Source: an uncultured Campylobacteraceae bacterium (GTDB taxonomy: Bacteria; Campylobacterota; Campylobacteria; Campylobacterales; Arcobacteraceae). Taken from it: DNA of 8,056 bases. Shown here piece after piece: positions 1 to 6,597 of the stretch; position 1 is the first letter of the stretch, and every line of letters starts with the position of its first letter. A program made the position numbers and the translations under genes. The stretch lies in contig CAJXPH010000124.1 of assembly GCA_913057765.1 (NCBI GenBank), forward strand, positions 1-8,056. Reading direction: 5' to 3'. The notes beneath the pieces were generated by a model. It did no database searches. It had not been told where the DNA came from and saw only the letters and a program-made list of their open reading frames with translations.

Positions 1-48
1 CGAGATCCTCTCTGGTCTCGTGGGCTCGGAGATGTGTATAAGAGACAG
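1..48. other. Illumina Nextera i7 adapter left on the contig end (artefact)
   Basis: Bases 1-6 (cgagat) match the end of the P7 flow-cell primer. Bases 7-14 (cctctctg) are an 8-base index, the reverse complement of CAGAGAGG, which I recall as Nextera index N708. Bases 15-29 (gtctcgtgggctcgg) are the Nextera read-2 linker. Bases 30-48 (agatgtgtataagagacag) are the 19-base Tn5 mosaic end. The four parts are contiguous and in library order, so this is untrimmed adapter and not a mobile element of the organism. Its GC content is also far above that of the neighbouring DNA. Genomic sequence begins at base 49. Confidence 0.98.
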
Positions 49-343
49 GTTCTAATTTTTTAATTATTTCATCTTTTATTATAAAGTTTCGAGGTTCTAC
101 CTCTAAAACTAATATTTTAGTAAACATCCAAAAAGATGCTTCAAAGTCTTTAATCGTCTGTCCATTTTCATAAAAGTGATATGGCATATCTATATGTGTC
201 CCCATATGAACTGTTGTGTTTATAAAACTATCATTTGCTATATCGCCCTTAGATATATCACTTTTTTTAATTATATTAAATTTATTTCTATTACCATATG
301 AAGGAGTTTGATGATTTAAGAAATGAGATAGATAAATAAACAT
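49..343 (-). CDS. Cyclase-family (KynB-like) metal-dependent hydrolase, N-terminal part; 3' end cut off by contig end
   Basis: This is an open frame of 98 codons plus one base that reads from ATG at 343 into the adapter junction without a stop. It carries the signature of the cyclase/arylformamidase family (PF04199), H-x-G-T-H-x-D-x-P-x-H, as His46-Met-Gly-Thr-His50-Ile-Asp52-Met-Pro-Tyr-His56. In bacterial kynurenine formamidase KynB the equivalent residues are two metal-binding histidines, a metal-binding aspartate and a catalytic histidine. The family usually has 200-270 residues, so more than half is missing. The ATG overlaps the stop of the upstream epimerase by one base (TAATG) and no clear ribosome site is visible, which suggests translational coupling. 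A role in tryptophan breakdown is unlikely in this context. I infer hydrolysis of an amide, ester or lactone, or a dehydration, on a sugar intermediate. The family call is firm; the substrate is unknown. Confidence 0.88.
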
Positions 344-1251
344 TATTTGAGTACCCAATTTTCATCATAGTTTGGATCTTTTATTTTAGAATAAATTGAA
401 GGAATACACGCAAGTAACCCTTGTCCTAAATCTACATATGGATTTGCAACAATCTTTTCTCCTATTGTTGGATGAAAACTATAAGGTGTTACTTTGTAAT
501 GACCTTTATAATTACTTGAGTCAAATTCTAAGTCTATATCTCCACCAAGTAGTTCTTTAATCATTGTTAAAATCTCTTTGAAGTCATGTTTTTCTAAACC
601 AGTTAATAAAAGGTGCTTATTTTTATATTCATCTTTTAGAATATCAACAGATAGTTTTGCCGCATCTCTACAATGAATATACTCTCTAGCTTCACTTCCA
701 TCCCCTTTATGTATAATTTTTTTCTTCTCTAAAGCTTGTTTAAGTAAACGATATATTCCATTATGCTGATCAGCTCTTTCACCATATAGTGAACCATATC
801 TCAAAATAGTGAACTCTAATCCAAATTGTTGGTAATACTCTTCAATAATTTTTTCACTAGCTTGTTTACTAATACCATAAAATGTTCCTTTATTAGAAAA
901 AGCATATGCACTACTTGCATAAATAAACCTCTTAATAGCCTTGTTTTTACATACCTCAAGAATATTAGTATTACCAAGAATATTAAGTTCTACTGTACGA
1001 ATAGGTTCATTAATTGAAATATTAATATCAGCTAATCCTGCAAAATTATATACCGCATAAGTATCATCATCAATAACTTCATTTATAGAATTGATATCTA
1101 AAATGTTAACACTCTTATATATTTGAGCTTCAATATTATAAAGAGGAGGGTTAATATCAGCATTAATAACATTAAACCCATTACTAATTAATTGATCAAC
1201 GACATAACTACCTAAAAAACCACTTCCTCCAAATACTACAACTTTTTTCAT
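343..1251 (-). CDS. NAD-dependent epimerase/dehydratase (extended SDR), probably acting on a nucleotide sugar
   Basis: This 302-residue cytoplasmic protein has the extended short-chain dehydrogenase fold. The Rossmann motif GGSGFLG lies at residues 8-14, and an acidic residue after the second strand (Asp32) favours NAD over NADP. The catalytic set is Ser113/Ser114, Tyr125 and Lys129 within YGISK. Downstream, RYGSLYG (151-157) and REYIHCRDAA (189-198) are typical of UDP- or GDP-sugar 4-epimerases and dehydratases. The length is normal for the family. The ATG at 1251 overlaps the dehydrogenase stop by four bases (ATGA), with GGAG at 1260-1263 eight bases upstream. The next gene starts on the last base of this gene's stop. 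It presumably oxidises, epimerises or dehydrates the carbon skeleton handled by the adjacent cytidylyltransferase and dehydrogenase. Fold and cofactor class are secure. Epimerase versus dehydratase versus reductase cannot be decided from the sequence. Confidence 0.9.
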   Translation of the reverse strand: MKKVVVFGGSGFLGSYVVDQLISNGFNVINADINPPLYNIEAQIYKSVNILDINSINEVIDDDTYAVYNFAGLADINISINEPIRTVELNILGNTNILEVCKNKAIKRFIYASSAYAFSNKGTFYGISKQASEKIIEEYYQQFGLEFTILRYGSLYGERADQHNGIYRLLKQALEKKKIIHKGDGSEAREYIHCRDAAKLSVDILKDEYKNKHLLLTGLEKHDFKEILTMIKELLGGDIDLEFDSSNYKGHYKVTPYSFHPTIGEKIVANPYVDLGQGLLACIPSIYSKIKDPNYDENWVLK

Positions 1252-2168
1252 AAATAATACTCCATAACATGCTTTATTGCACTCAAGCCCATAGCTTCAA
1301 CTGCCTCTTGGGCATTACCACCAATATGAGGTGTACAGATTAAATTAGGTAAAGAAAGAAATTCTTTATCCTTAGGAGGTTCTTCTATATATGCATCAAT
1401 AGCTGCACCTGCAATAAAATCATTTTGAAGCGCAAGCTTTAAATCATTTTCATTAATAATACCACCCCTTGCACTATTAATAACATATGCACTATTTTTC
1501 ATCATCTTTAATGTTGCTAAATCTATCATGTTTTCAGTATCATCATTCAACGAAGTATGTATAGAAATAATATCACACTCTTTAAATATACGTTCTTTAG
1601 AAATTTCAATTACATTATTCTTTTCATAAAACTCTTTTTGTTCAATAATATCATTAACAAAAATCTTACAGTTAAATGGTGATAATAGACGAATAACTTC
1701 TTTACCAATATGCCCTACTCCAATAATACCTATACTCTTTTCACTAAGTAAAACTCCACCATTTTTGTTCCAAATTCCACTTTTTAGCTCATTAGATGAT
1801 TGATATAAGTTTCTTGATAACATCAACATATATCCCAGAGTCATCTCTGCTACAGAAAGTTTATTAACCCCTCCTGTCCAACCAATTTGAACACCTGTTT
1901 TTTTACAATAATCAAGATCAATATTATTTAACCCAACTCCATATTTTGAAATAAGCTTCAATTTAGGTAATTGTCTAAGAACCTCTTCATTCAGTTCTTC
2001 TAATCCCACGATTAATGTTTCTGCATCACCAATAAAATCAATTAACTCTGATGAAGAAAATCGTTTTCCATCTAAGTTAAGTTTAAATTCGTTTGAAAAA
2101 TTCTTTTGCAACTTACTTTGAAGTAAAAGATTCTTAGAAAAAGAAGGAGAAGTTGCTACAATTTTCAC
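1248..2168 (-). CDS. D-isomer-specific 2-hydroxyacid dehydrogenase (phosphoglycerate dehydrogenase-like)
   Basis: This 306-residue protein would interconvert a 2-keto acid and a D-2-hydroxy acid with NAD(H) in the cytoplasm. The substrate-side loop KYGVGLNNID is at 75-84. The NAD-binding GVGHIG is at 150-155, with Asp173 at the end of the next strand. The catalytic triad of the family is present: Arg234 in NSARGG, Glu263 in IEEPP and His281 in TPHIGG. It ends soon after the catalytic domain, so it lacks the C-terminal ACT regulatory domain of many serine-pathway SerA enzymes. The start is GTG at 2168, overlapping the cytidylyltransferase stop (GTGA), with GGAG at 2176-2179 seven bases upstream. 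Placement between a CMP-transferase and a sugar epimerase argues for a dedicated role in the glycan pathway rather than serine synthesis. It may make or reduce an acidic building block, but that is inference. Confidence 0.9.
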   Translation of the reverse strand: MKIVATSPSFSKNLLLQSKLQKNFSNEFKLNLDGKRFSSSELIDFIGDAETLIVGLEELNEEVLRQLPKLKLISKYGVGLNNIDLDYCKKTGVQIGWTGGVNKLSVAEMTLGYMLMLSRNLYQSSNELKSGIWNKNGGVLLSEKSIGIIGVGHIGKEVIRLLSPFNCKIFVNDIIEQKEFYEKNNVIEISKERIFKECDIISIHTSLNDDTENMIDLATLKMMKNSAYVINSARGGIINENDLKLALQNDFIAGAAIDAYIEEPPKDKEFLSLPNLICTPHIGGNAQEAVEAMGLSAIKHVMEYYL

Positions 2169-2890
2169 TTAGCTACTCCACTCTCTTTTAACCACCATTT
2201 AATTGCTTCAATTTGCCAAGGATAATCAATGTCTCCACCACCAGGTAATTGTTCTACATAACCAATATTTTTTCCCATCCATTGGAAAGGTAAAAGATTT
2301 TTAGAAATATCTTCTAAGCATTCTGCACGAACAATTGTCATCCCACCATCAGCAAAAAATGTTGGTTTATGAGATTTTCTATCACAAGTAACTTCTTCAT
2401 TAAATGCTTCAAATGGTACATAAGGTTGTAAAAATCCATTTTCATCAGGAGTCCGTGCCCTCTCAGGTGCGAACATATCATAGTTACCAACAGTTATTAC
2501 AGAATCATACTCATTATTATCATCTAACATTTTAATTCCCTTATTAACAGCTTCTACTGTAATATTAGGAGCATTACACATTGTAATAATCAGATATTTT
2601 AAATTTGCATTTATATTTTTAATCTCTTGAGCAGCATGCACAATTGCATCTTGTAATAATGCCCCATCATCAGATAAATAATCAGGTCTTCGAATATATT
2701 CACAATTATACTTTTTTGCAACTTCTGCTATATCATCACTATCAGTTGAGACATACATTTTATCAACTAAATTAGAATCTTTACAAGCCATAAGAGGATA
2801 TTCCATTACAATTTTATTTAATAACTCCATTGTATTTTTACCAGGAAGACCTTTACTTCCACCACGACCAAAAATTACTGATGCTATCAT
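2165..2890 (-). CDS. Acylneuraminate cytidylyltransferase-like protein (CMP-acid-sugar synthetase family), divergent
   Basis: This 241-residue nucleotidyltransferase of the NeuA/KdsB type would use CTP to activate an acidic sugar as its CMP derivative. The N-terminal nucleotide loop GRGGSKGLPGKN (8-19) keeps Arg9, Lys13 and Lys18. VSTDSDD follows at 47-53, then RRPDYLSDD at 67-75. The metal-site D-x-D is Asp220/Asp222 in GGGDIDYP. The usual LQPTSP-type segment, which helps place the acid sugar, reads TMCNAPN at 103-109. This suggests a substrate other than the common sialic, legionaminic or pseudaminic acids. The ATG at 2890 has AAGGAA at 2897-2902, six bases away. It is the first gene after a 77-base gap and heads a tightly coupled four-gene run. 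No NeuB-like synthase is visible in the window. The family call is good; the activated sugar is unknown. Confidence 0.87.
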   Translation of the reverse strand: MIASVIFGRGGSKGLPGKNTMELLNKIVMEYPLMACKDSNLVDKMYVSTDSDDIAEVAKKYNCEYIRRPDYLSDDGALLQDAIVHAAQEIKNINANLKYLIITMCNAPNITVEAVNKGIKMLDDNNEYDSVITVGNYDMFAPERARTPDENGFLQPYVPFEAFNEEVTCDRKSHKPTFFADGGMTIVRAECLEDISKNLLPFQWMGKNIGYVEQLPGGGDIDYPWQIEAIKWWLKESGVAK

Positions 2891-2967
2891 TATATTTTCC
2901 TTGTTATTTAATTAAGTATTCTTAATATTATTTTAAATTATCTTTCATAGTAAATAAAAGTTAATTT
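2891..2967 (-). promoter_or_regulatory. 77-base intergenic gap, possible internal promoter for the left block
   Basis: This is the only gap longer than 14 bases between genes in the window. Reading the minus strand, a weak -35-like TTTACT (2949-2954) lies 18 bases before a -10-like TAATAT (2925-2930), followed by a clear AAGGAA ribosome site (2897-2902) for the cytidylyltransferase. No GC-rich hairpin with a T tract is visible, so there is no evidence of a terminator after the ABC transporter and read-through is plausible. In DNA this AT-rich such hexamers arise by chance, so the promoter call is tentative. Confidence 0.25.
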
Positions 2968-4659
2968 CTAGTATAAAATTTTTCCATTTTCCATTTTTAT
3001 TTTCCGTGCACATTGTTCTACCGTACTTAATCTATGGGCTATAATAAAGAGAGTTTTATCTTCACTTATTTCATAAATTTCATCCATAATTTTAGCCTCT
3101 GTTTCATTATCAAGTGCTGAAGTTGCTTCATCTAATACCAGTATTTCAGGGTTTGAATACAATGCTCTTGCTATTCCAATACGTTGTTTCTGTCCCCCAC
3201 TTAATTGAATCCCTCCATCACCAACGTTGGTATAAATACCTTCTTTGGTATCCAAAAATTCATGGATATTTGCTTTTTTTAGGACCTCTATTATTTTTGA
3301 TTCATCATACTCATATCCAAATGCAACATTTTCCCCTACCGTTCCATCAAATAAATAAATTGACTGTGGGATATATCCTACCTTTGATCTAAAGGATTTA
3401 ATATTTTGCGAAGTTATTTTTATATCATCAATATATATTTCGCCACTTATAGGTTTATACAATCCAATTATTAGATCCACCAAAGTAGATTTACCACTAC
3501 CACTCTGTCCCACGAAAGCTATTTTATCACCTTTATTTATTGTTAAACTTATATCTTGAAGTACTAGTTTTGACTTAACATACTCATAGGATATTTTTTT
3601 TAATTCTATTTTGTCATTGAACTCAATATTATCTTTCCCCTCGATAAGAGGAGTGTAACTAAACTCCTCATACATAATATCTAGCGATTTTGCATAAAAC
3701 ATTGTTTGATTATAATTAGTTAGAATTCTATTTACTGCTGGGAGCATTCTATATAGTGCTAAAGCATACATAGAGATAATTGGTAATACAAAACTAGGAT
3801 CTTCATATCTATATAATACAAATACTACTATAGAAATAAGTAAACCAAAAGCTACAGTTTCTAAGGAAAGTCTTGGAAGCTGATTTAATGTATTATTTAT
3901 AATATTGGCTCTCGCAAACCCATAACTGGCATCAGAGAACTCTTTATAAATCTTTTCTTCATTTTGAATAAGTTTAATTAACTTAAAATTTCCAAATGTT
4001 TCATTTAGAACTTTATAAAACTCTGATTGACGAACAGCTCTTTTTTCTCCTTGAGATTTTATTCTATTTTTTAAAATAAATATCAAAAAGAACACCATTA
4101 CTCCCATAAAAGCCGAAAGAACTAAGGTCATTTCCCAATTTACATAAAAAAGTAAAACATAAAGAAATAGCAGAGTAAAAAACTCTGATACCATCATCAG
4201 AACTCTATTAATATAACTGGATAAATAAGATGTCTCATTTACTATTCTTTTTGTAAGTTCTGCACTATTTTTCTTAACAAATTCTTTATATGGAAGATTT
4301 GTATAATTTTTAAATAATCTAACTGAAAAGATATGAAATCTTCCAGAAGAAAATTTATTTAGCATATAATTAAATACCATAGAATATACAGCTCTAAAGA
4401 TATAAAAAAGTATCAAAACTACTCCAAAAAATATTATAAATTCAGTAGTAGTATTAAACTCAAAAAAATTATATATAATTATTGAGTATTCATTTTCTAA
4501 TACTTTTGCAGGGTTTGAGGCAAGAGTAATAAATGGCATAATAGCAGATATTCCTACAGTTTCAATGATAGATAAAACTATACTCATAAATAATAGTACT
4601 AATAATGAAACTTTATCTTCTCTTGTCATAATAGCTCTTAGTTTAGAAAAGCTAGACAT
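2968..4659 (-). CDS. PglK-like ABC transporter, fused membrane and ATPase domains; probable lipid-linked oligosaccharide flippase
   Basis: This 563-residue half-transporter should form a homodimer in the inner membrane and use ATP to flip a lipid-linked glycan to the periplasm. The membrane domain spans roughly residues 1-330, with hydrophobic segments near 17-40, 74-95, 155-175, 177-197, 265-285 and 290-310. The nucleotide-binding domain holds Walker A GQSGSGKST (384-392), Q-loop Gln432, signature LSGGQ (486-490), Walker B ILVLDE (506-511) and the switch His542. All are intact. From memory, Campylobacter jejuni PglK (WlaB) has the same length and shares the stretches MPFITLAS, IFRA, LVDLIIGL, VGYIPQ and KIMDEIY, so I favour this family over lipid A flippase MsbA. 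The ATG at 4659 lies 14 bases after the acetyltransferase stop, with a weak AAGAGA site at 4664-4669. The cargo is inferred from the sugar genes around it. Confidence 0.88.
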   Translation of the reverse strand: MSSFSKLRAIMTREDKVSLLVLLFMSIVLSIIETVGISAIMPFITLASNPAKVLENEYSIIIYNFFEFNTTTEFIIFFGVVLILFYIFRAVYSMVFNYMLNKFSSGRFHIFSVRLFKNYTNLPYKEFVKKNSAELTKRIVNETSYLSSYINRVLMMVSEFFTLLFLYVLLFYVNWEMTLVLSAFMGVMVFFLIFILKNRIKSQGEKRAVRQSEFYKVLNETFGNFKLIKLIQNEEKIYKEFSDASYGFARANIINNTLNQLPRLSLETVAFGLLISIVVFVLYRYEDPSFVLPIISMYALALYRMLPAVNRILTNYNQTMFYAKSLDIMYEEFSYTPLIEGKDNIEFNDKIELKKISYEYVKSKLVLQDISLTINKGDKIAFVGQSGSGKSTLVDLIIGLYKPISGEIYIDDIKITSQNIKSFRSKVGYIPQSIYLFDGTVGENVAFGYEYDESKIIEVLKKANIHEFLDTKEGIYTNVGDGGIQLSGGQKQRIGIARALYSNPEILVLDEATSALDNETEAKIMDEIYEISEDKTLFIIAHRLSTVEQCARKIKMENGKILY

Positions 4660-4673
4660 AAATTCTCTTATTA

Positions 4674-5219
4674 TTAATCATTTATTTCCTTTATAATTTT
4701 TGCTGGATTTCCAGCAACCACTGTAAAACTAGGTACATTTCTTGTAACTATACTTCCCGCACCTACAACTGCATTTTTACCAATAATTACTCCTGGTAAA
4801 ATAATACTATTAGCTCCAATCCAAGCACCTTCCTCAATAATAATATCTTCAGAAGGATAATATCCTTGATCAATTAAAGGGATATCTCTTCTATTAAACT
4901 TATGATTATTTACATAAAAATGAACACCTGATCCCATCATTACATTATCTTTTATTACTATTTTTGCAAATTCATCTGCAAATAGCATACTTTCTGGTCT
5001 AATAATAACATTTTTCCCTATATCTATATTAGAACAACAGATAGCATAAGCACCGGCACGGAATTCTGAATTTTCACCAAAATTCATAAACTTTTTCTGA
5101 CAAAGAGTTTTCATTCTTGATTTAAAGTGTAGTTTCCAATGAGTAAAAGGGATGTCCGGTCCAATTCTATCAGTATTAATACAAAATTTATATTTTTCAA
5201 TAATTTCTTTTATTAACAT
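4674..5219 (-). CDS. Sugar O-acetyltransferase, hexapeptide-repeat (left-handed beta-helix) family
   Basis: This 181-residue acyltransferase would move acetyl from acetyl-CoA to a sugar hydroxyl, working as a trimer. Hexapeptide repeats run from about residue 63 (IDIGKN, VIIRPE) through IIIEEGAWIGANSIILPGVIIGKNAVVGAGSI. The family ending NVPSFTVVAGNPAKII is at 161-176. His106 in NNHKF sits where the catalytic histidine of maltose and galactoside acetyltransferases lies. I place the start at ATG 5219, not at the in-frame GTG 5228. A strong ribosome site AGGTGG (5225-5230) is five bases before the ATG and contains the GTG, so the GTG is very unlikely to start translation. The gene overlaps the HisF-like stop by seven bases. 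It probably O-acetylates the glycan made by this locus. The exact acceptor cannot be told, and an N-acetyl transfer is possible but less favoured. Confidence 0.87.
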   Translation of the reverse strand: MLIKEIIEKYKFCINTDRIGPDIPFTHWKLHFKSRMKTLCQKKFMNFGENSEFRAGAYAICCSNIDIGKNVIIRPESMLFADEFAKIVIKDNVMMGSGVHFYVNNHKFNRRDIPLIDQGYYPSEDIIIEEGAWIGANSIILPGVIIGKNAVVGAGSIVTRNVPSFTVVAGNPAKIIKEIND

Positions 5220-5986
5220 TTTAACCACCTAGCAATATTTATTCCTTTATTCAAAATATTCTCTCTTGATTTTGGTAATCCATCACCAACAAAATTAAAA
5301 AGATTTGCTGTCGCTACTGCACTTACATTTTCTAGACGTAATCCCTCTTCTAAATGTTTTTCATTTCCAGCACCACCTGCTAAGATAAGAGGAATACCAA
5401 GTTTATCAATACTTGATACTGTTTCTATATCGTATCCAAAGCCTGTACCATCTTTTTCAATAGAGTTTAAATAAACTTCTCCAACTGCTAACTCTTCTAT
5501 TTCTTTTATATATTCATTAAAATCTACATTTAGTTCTTTAGTCCCATTATTAATAAAAATTCTATTAACACCTTCTACTTTTTTATAATCTATATTTGCA
5601 ACTAAACTTTGAGAGCCATATATTTGAACTAGATTTTTAACCAATTCCCTATTTTCATATAATATAGAATTAATGACAAGTTTATCTGCTCCATTTTTAA
5701 AAAGTAATTTAGCGTCATCTATAGTTCTTATTCCACCACCTGCTGCAATAGGTATAAAAACATCATCTACTAAATTATTTAAAACTTTAGTAAATTCTTC
5801 TAAGTTTTTTTCTTTTTTAGATGCATTCAACACAATTAATTCATCCAAAGAAAATGCTATTTCTTTAAACTTATAATTTCTTTCTAACCATTTAATATTA
5901 CCAACTTTTTGAAGTCTAAAATTACGGCTCTGATTAAAAAACCCATTTTCATAAATTAGAGTAAATATAATTCTTTTTCTTAACAT
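5213..5986 (-). CDS. HisF-like ammonia-channel subunit of the sugar acetamidino module (lacks HisF Asp11)
   Basis: This 257-residue TIM barrel matches imidazole glycerol phosphate synthase HisF throughout: MLRKRII start, AAGGGIR (81-87), GADKLVIN (99-106), SIEKDGTG (175-182) and GGAG phosphate loops. Compared with Thermotoga HisF, the catalytic Asp11 is Ile11, in LIYENG instead of LDVKDG. The second catalytic aspartate is kept (Asp133, HisF Asp130). The ammonia-gate residues Arg5, Glu46, Lys99 and Glu167 are all present here as Arg5, Glu49, Lys102 and Glu170. Asp51 has become Asn54. This pattern fits a protein that docks HisH and passes ammonia to a partner but does not make imidazole. In Pseudomonas aeruginosa the HisF2/HisH2 pair works with WbpG in the same way. 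The ATG overlaps the HisH-like stop by one base (TAATG), with only a weak AAGAAG site. It is not expected to serve histidine synthesis. Confidence 0.9.
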   Translation of the reverse strand: MLRKRIIFTLIYENGFFNQSRNFRLQKVGNIKWLERNYKFKEIAFSLDELIVLNASKKEKNLEEFTKVLNNLVDDVFIPIAAGGGIRTIDDAKLLFKNGADKLVINSILYENRELVKNLVQIYGSQSLVANIDYKKVEGVNRIFINNGTKELNVDFNEYIKEIEELAVGEVYLNSIEKDGTGFGYDIETVSSIDKLGIPLILAGGAGNEKHLEEGLRLENVSAVATANLFNFVGDGLPKSRENILNKGINIARWLKC

Positions 5987-6597
5987 TAAAACTTCTTAAT
6001 AAAATTTTTTAATAATTTCAAGCCATTATTTTGACTTAACTCAGGATGAAATTGAACACCAATTATATTATCTTTTTCATAACTAACAATAAATTCATCT
6101 CCATATACACAAGTTGATTGACAAATATCTATATTTGCTTCTGCTTTATAACTATGTGTAAAATAAAAATCACTTTTATCACTAAAATCACTAAAAAGAA
6201 TTGAATTAGTATTAATATTTACTTGATTAAAGCCGACATGCGGTACTTTTAAATCTTTTATAGAAAACTTTTTACATTTCATATCAATGTAATTTAAACC
6301 TTCGGTACTTCCATCTTCTTCACTAAAACTTCCAAGTAATTGCATCCCTAGACAAATCCCTAAAATTGGTTTTTTATCTTGTAATACAACTTCTTCTAAA
6401 TATTTATCTATATTTTTATCTTTTATATTACTCATTGCTTTTCTAAAAGACCCTACTCCAGGAAGAAGTAACTTATCTGCAGATTTTATATCTTCATATT
6501 TATTTGAAACTACAATATCATCTATTCCTAAATATTTAAATGCACTTACTACAGATCTTATATTACCCATACCGTAGTCAATAATTACTAATTTCAT
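5986..6597 (-). CDS. HisH-type glutamine amidotransferase subunit of the sugar acetamidino module
   Basis: This 203-residue class I glutaminase would release ammonia from glutamine for its neighbours. The N-terminus MKLVIIDYGMGNIRSV is typical of HisH. The oxyanion-strand PGVGSF is at 46-51. The nucleophile Cys82 is in GICLGMQ, and the triad is completed by His184 and Glu186 in QFHPEL. The frame stays open to an earlier ATG at 6636, but the family starts at MKLVIIDYG, and ATG 6597 forms an ATGA overlap of four bases with the amidotransferase stop. I therefore choose 6597. It sits between the WbpG-like enzyme and the HisF-like channel, and other histidine genes are absent from the window. This supports a role in sugar amidination rather than histidine biosynthesis. 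All glutaminase residues appear intact. The next gene starts on the last base of this gene's stop. Confidence 0.92.
   Translation of the reverse strand: MKLVIIDYGMGNIRSVVSAFKYLGIDDIVVSNKYEDIKSADKLLLPGVGSFRKAMSNIKDKNIDKYLEEVVLQDKKPILGICLGMQLLGSFSEEDGSTEGLNYIDMKCKKFSIKDLKVPHVGFNQVNINTNSILFSDFSDKSDFYFTHSYKAEANIDICQSTCVYGDEFIVSYEKDNIIGVQFHPELSQNNGLKLLKNFIKKF

Noticed and set aside
30..48. Tn5 mosaic end as evidence of a transposon
   Set aside because: It is embedded in a full Nextera adapter with index and P7 sequence, so it comes from library preparation and not from the genome.
826..1017. Plus-strand open frame of 63 codons
   Set aside because: It lies wholly inside the SDR gene on the opposite strand, has no ribosome site or recognisable motif, and its composition is what antisense of AT-rich coding DNA gives.
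1248..2168. SerA (serine biosynthesis) assignment
   Set aside because: The catalytic residues fit the superfamily, but there is no C-terminal regulatory domain, and the gene is locked between sugar-activation genes. A general 2-hydroxyacid dehydrogenase call is safer.
3114..3392. Plus-strand open frame of 92 codons
   Set aside because: It is antisense to the conserved ATPase domain of the ABC transporter (signature and Walker B region). The sense frame fully explains the sequence.
5673..5876. Plus-strand open frame of 67 codons
   Set aside because: It is antisense to the HisF-like barrel, with no start signal and no known motif.
5213..6597. HisH/HisF as histidine biosynthesis genes
   Set aside because: HisF Asp11 is missing, no other his genes are present, and both are coupled to an N-acetyl sugar amidotransferase. 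The acetamidino role explains all three.
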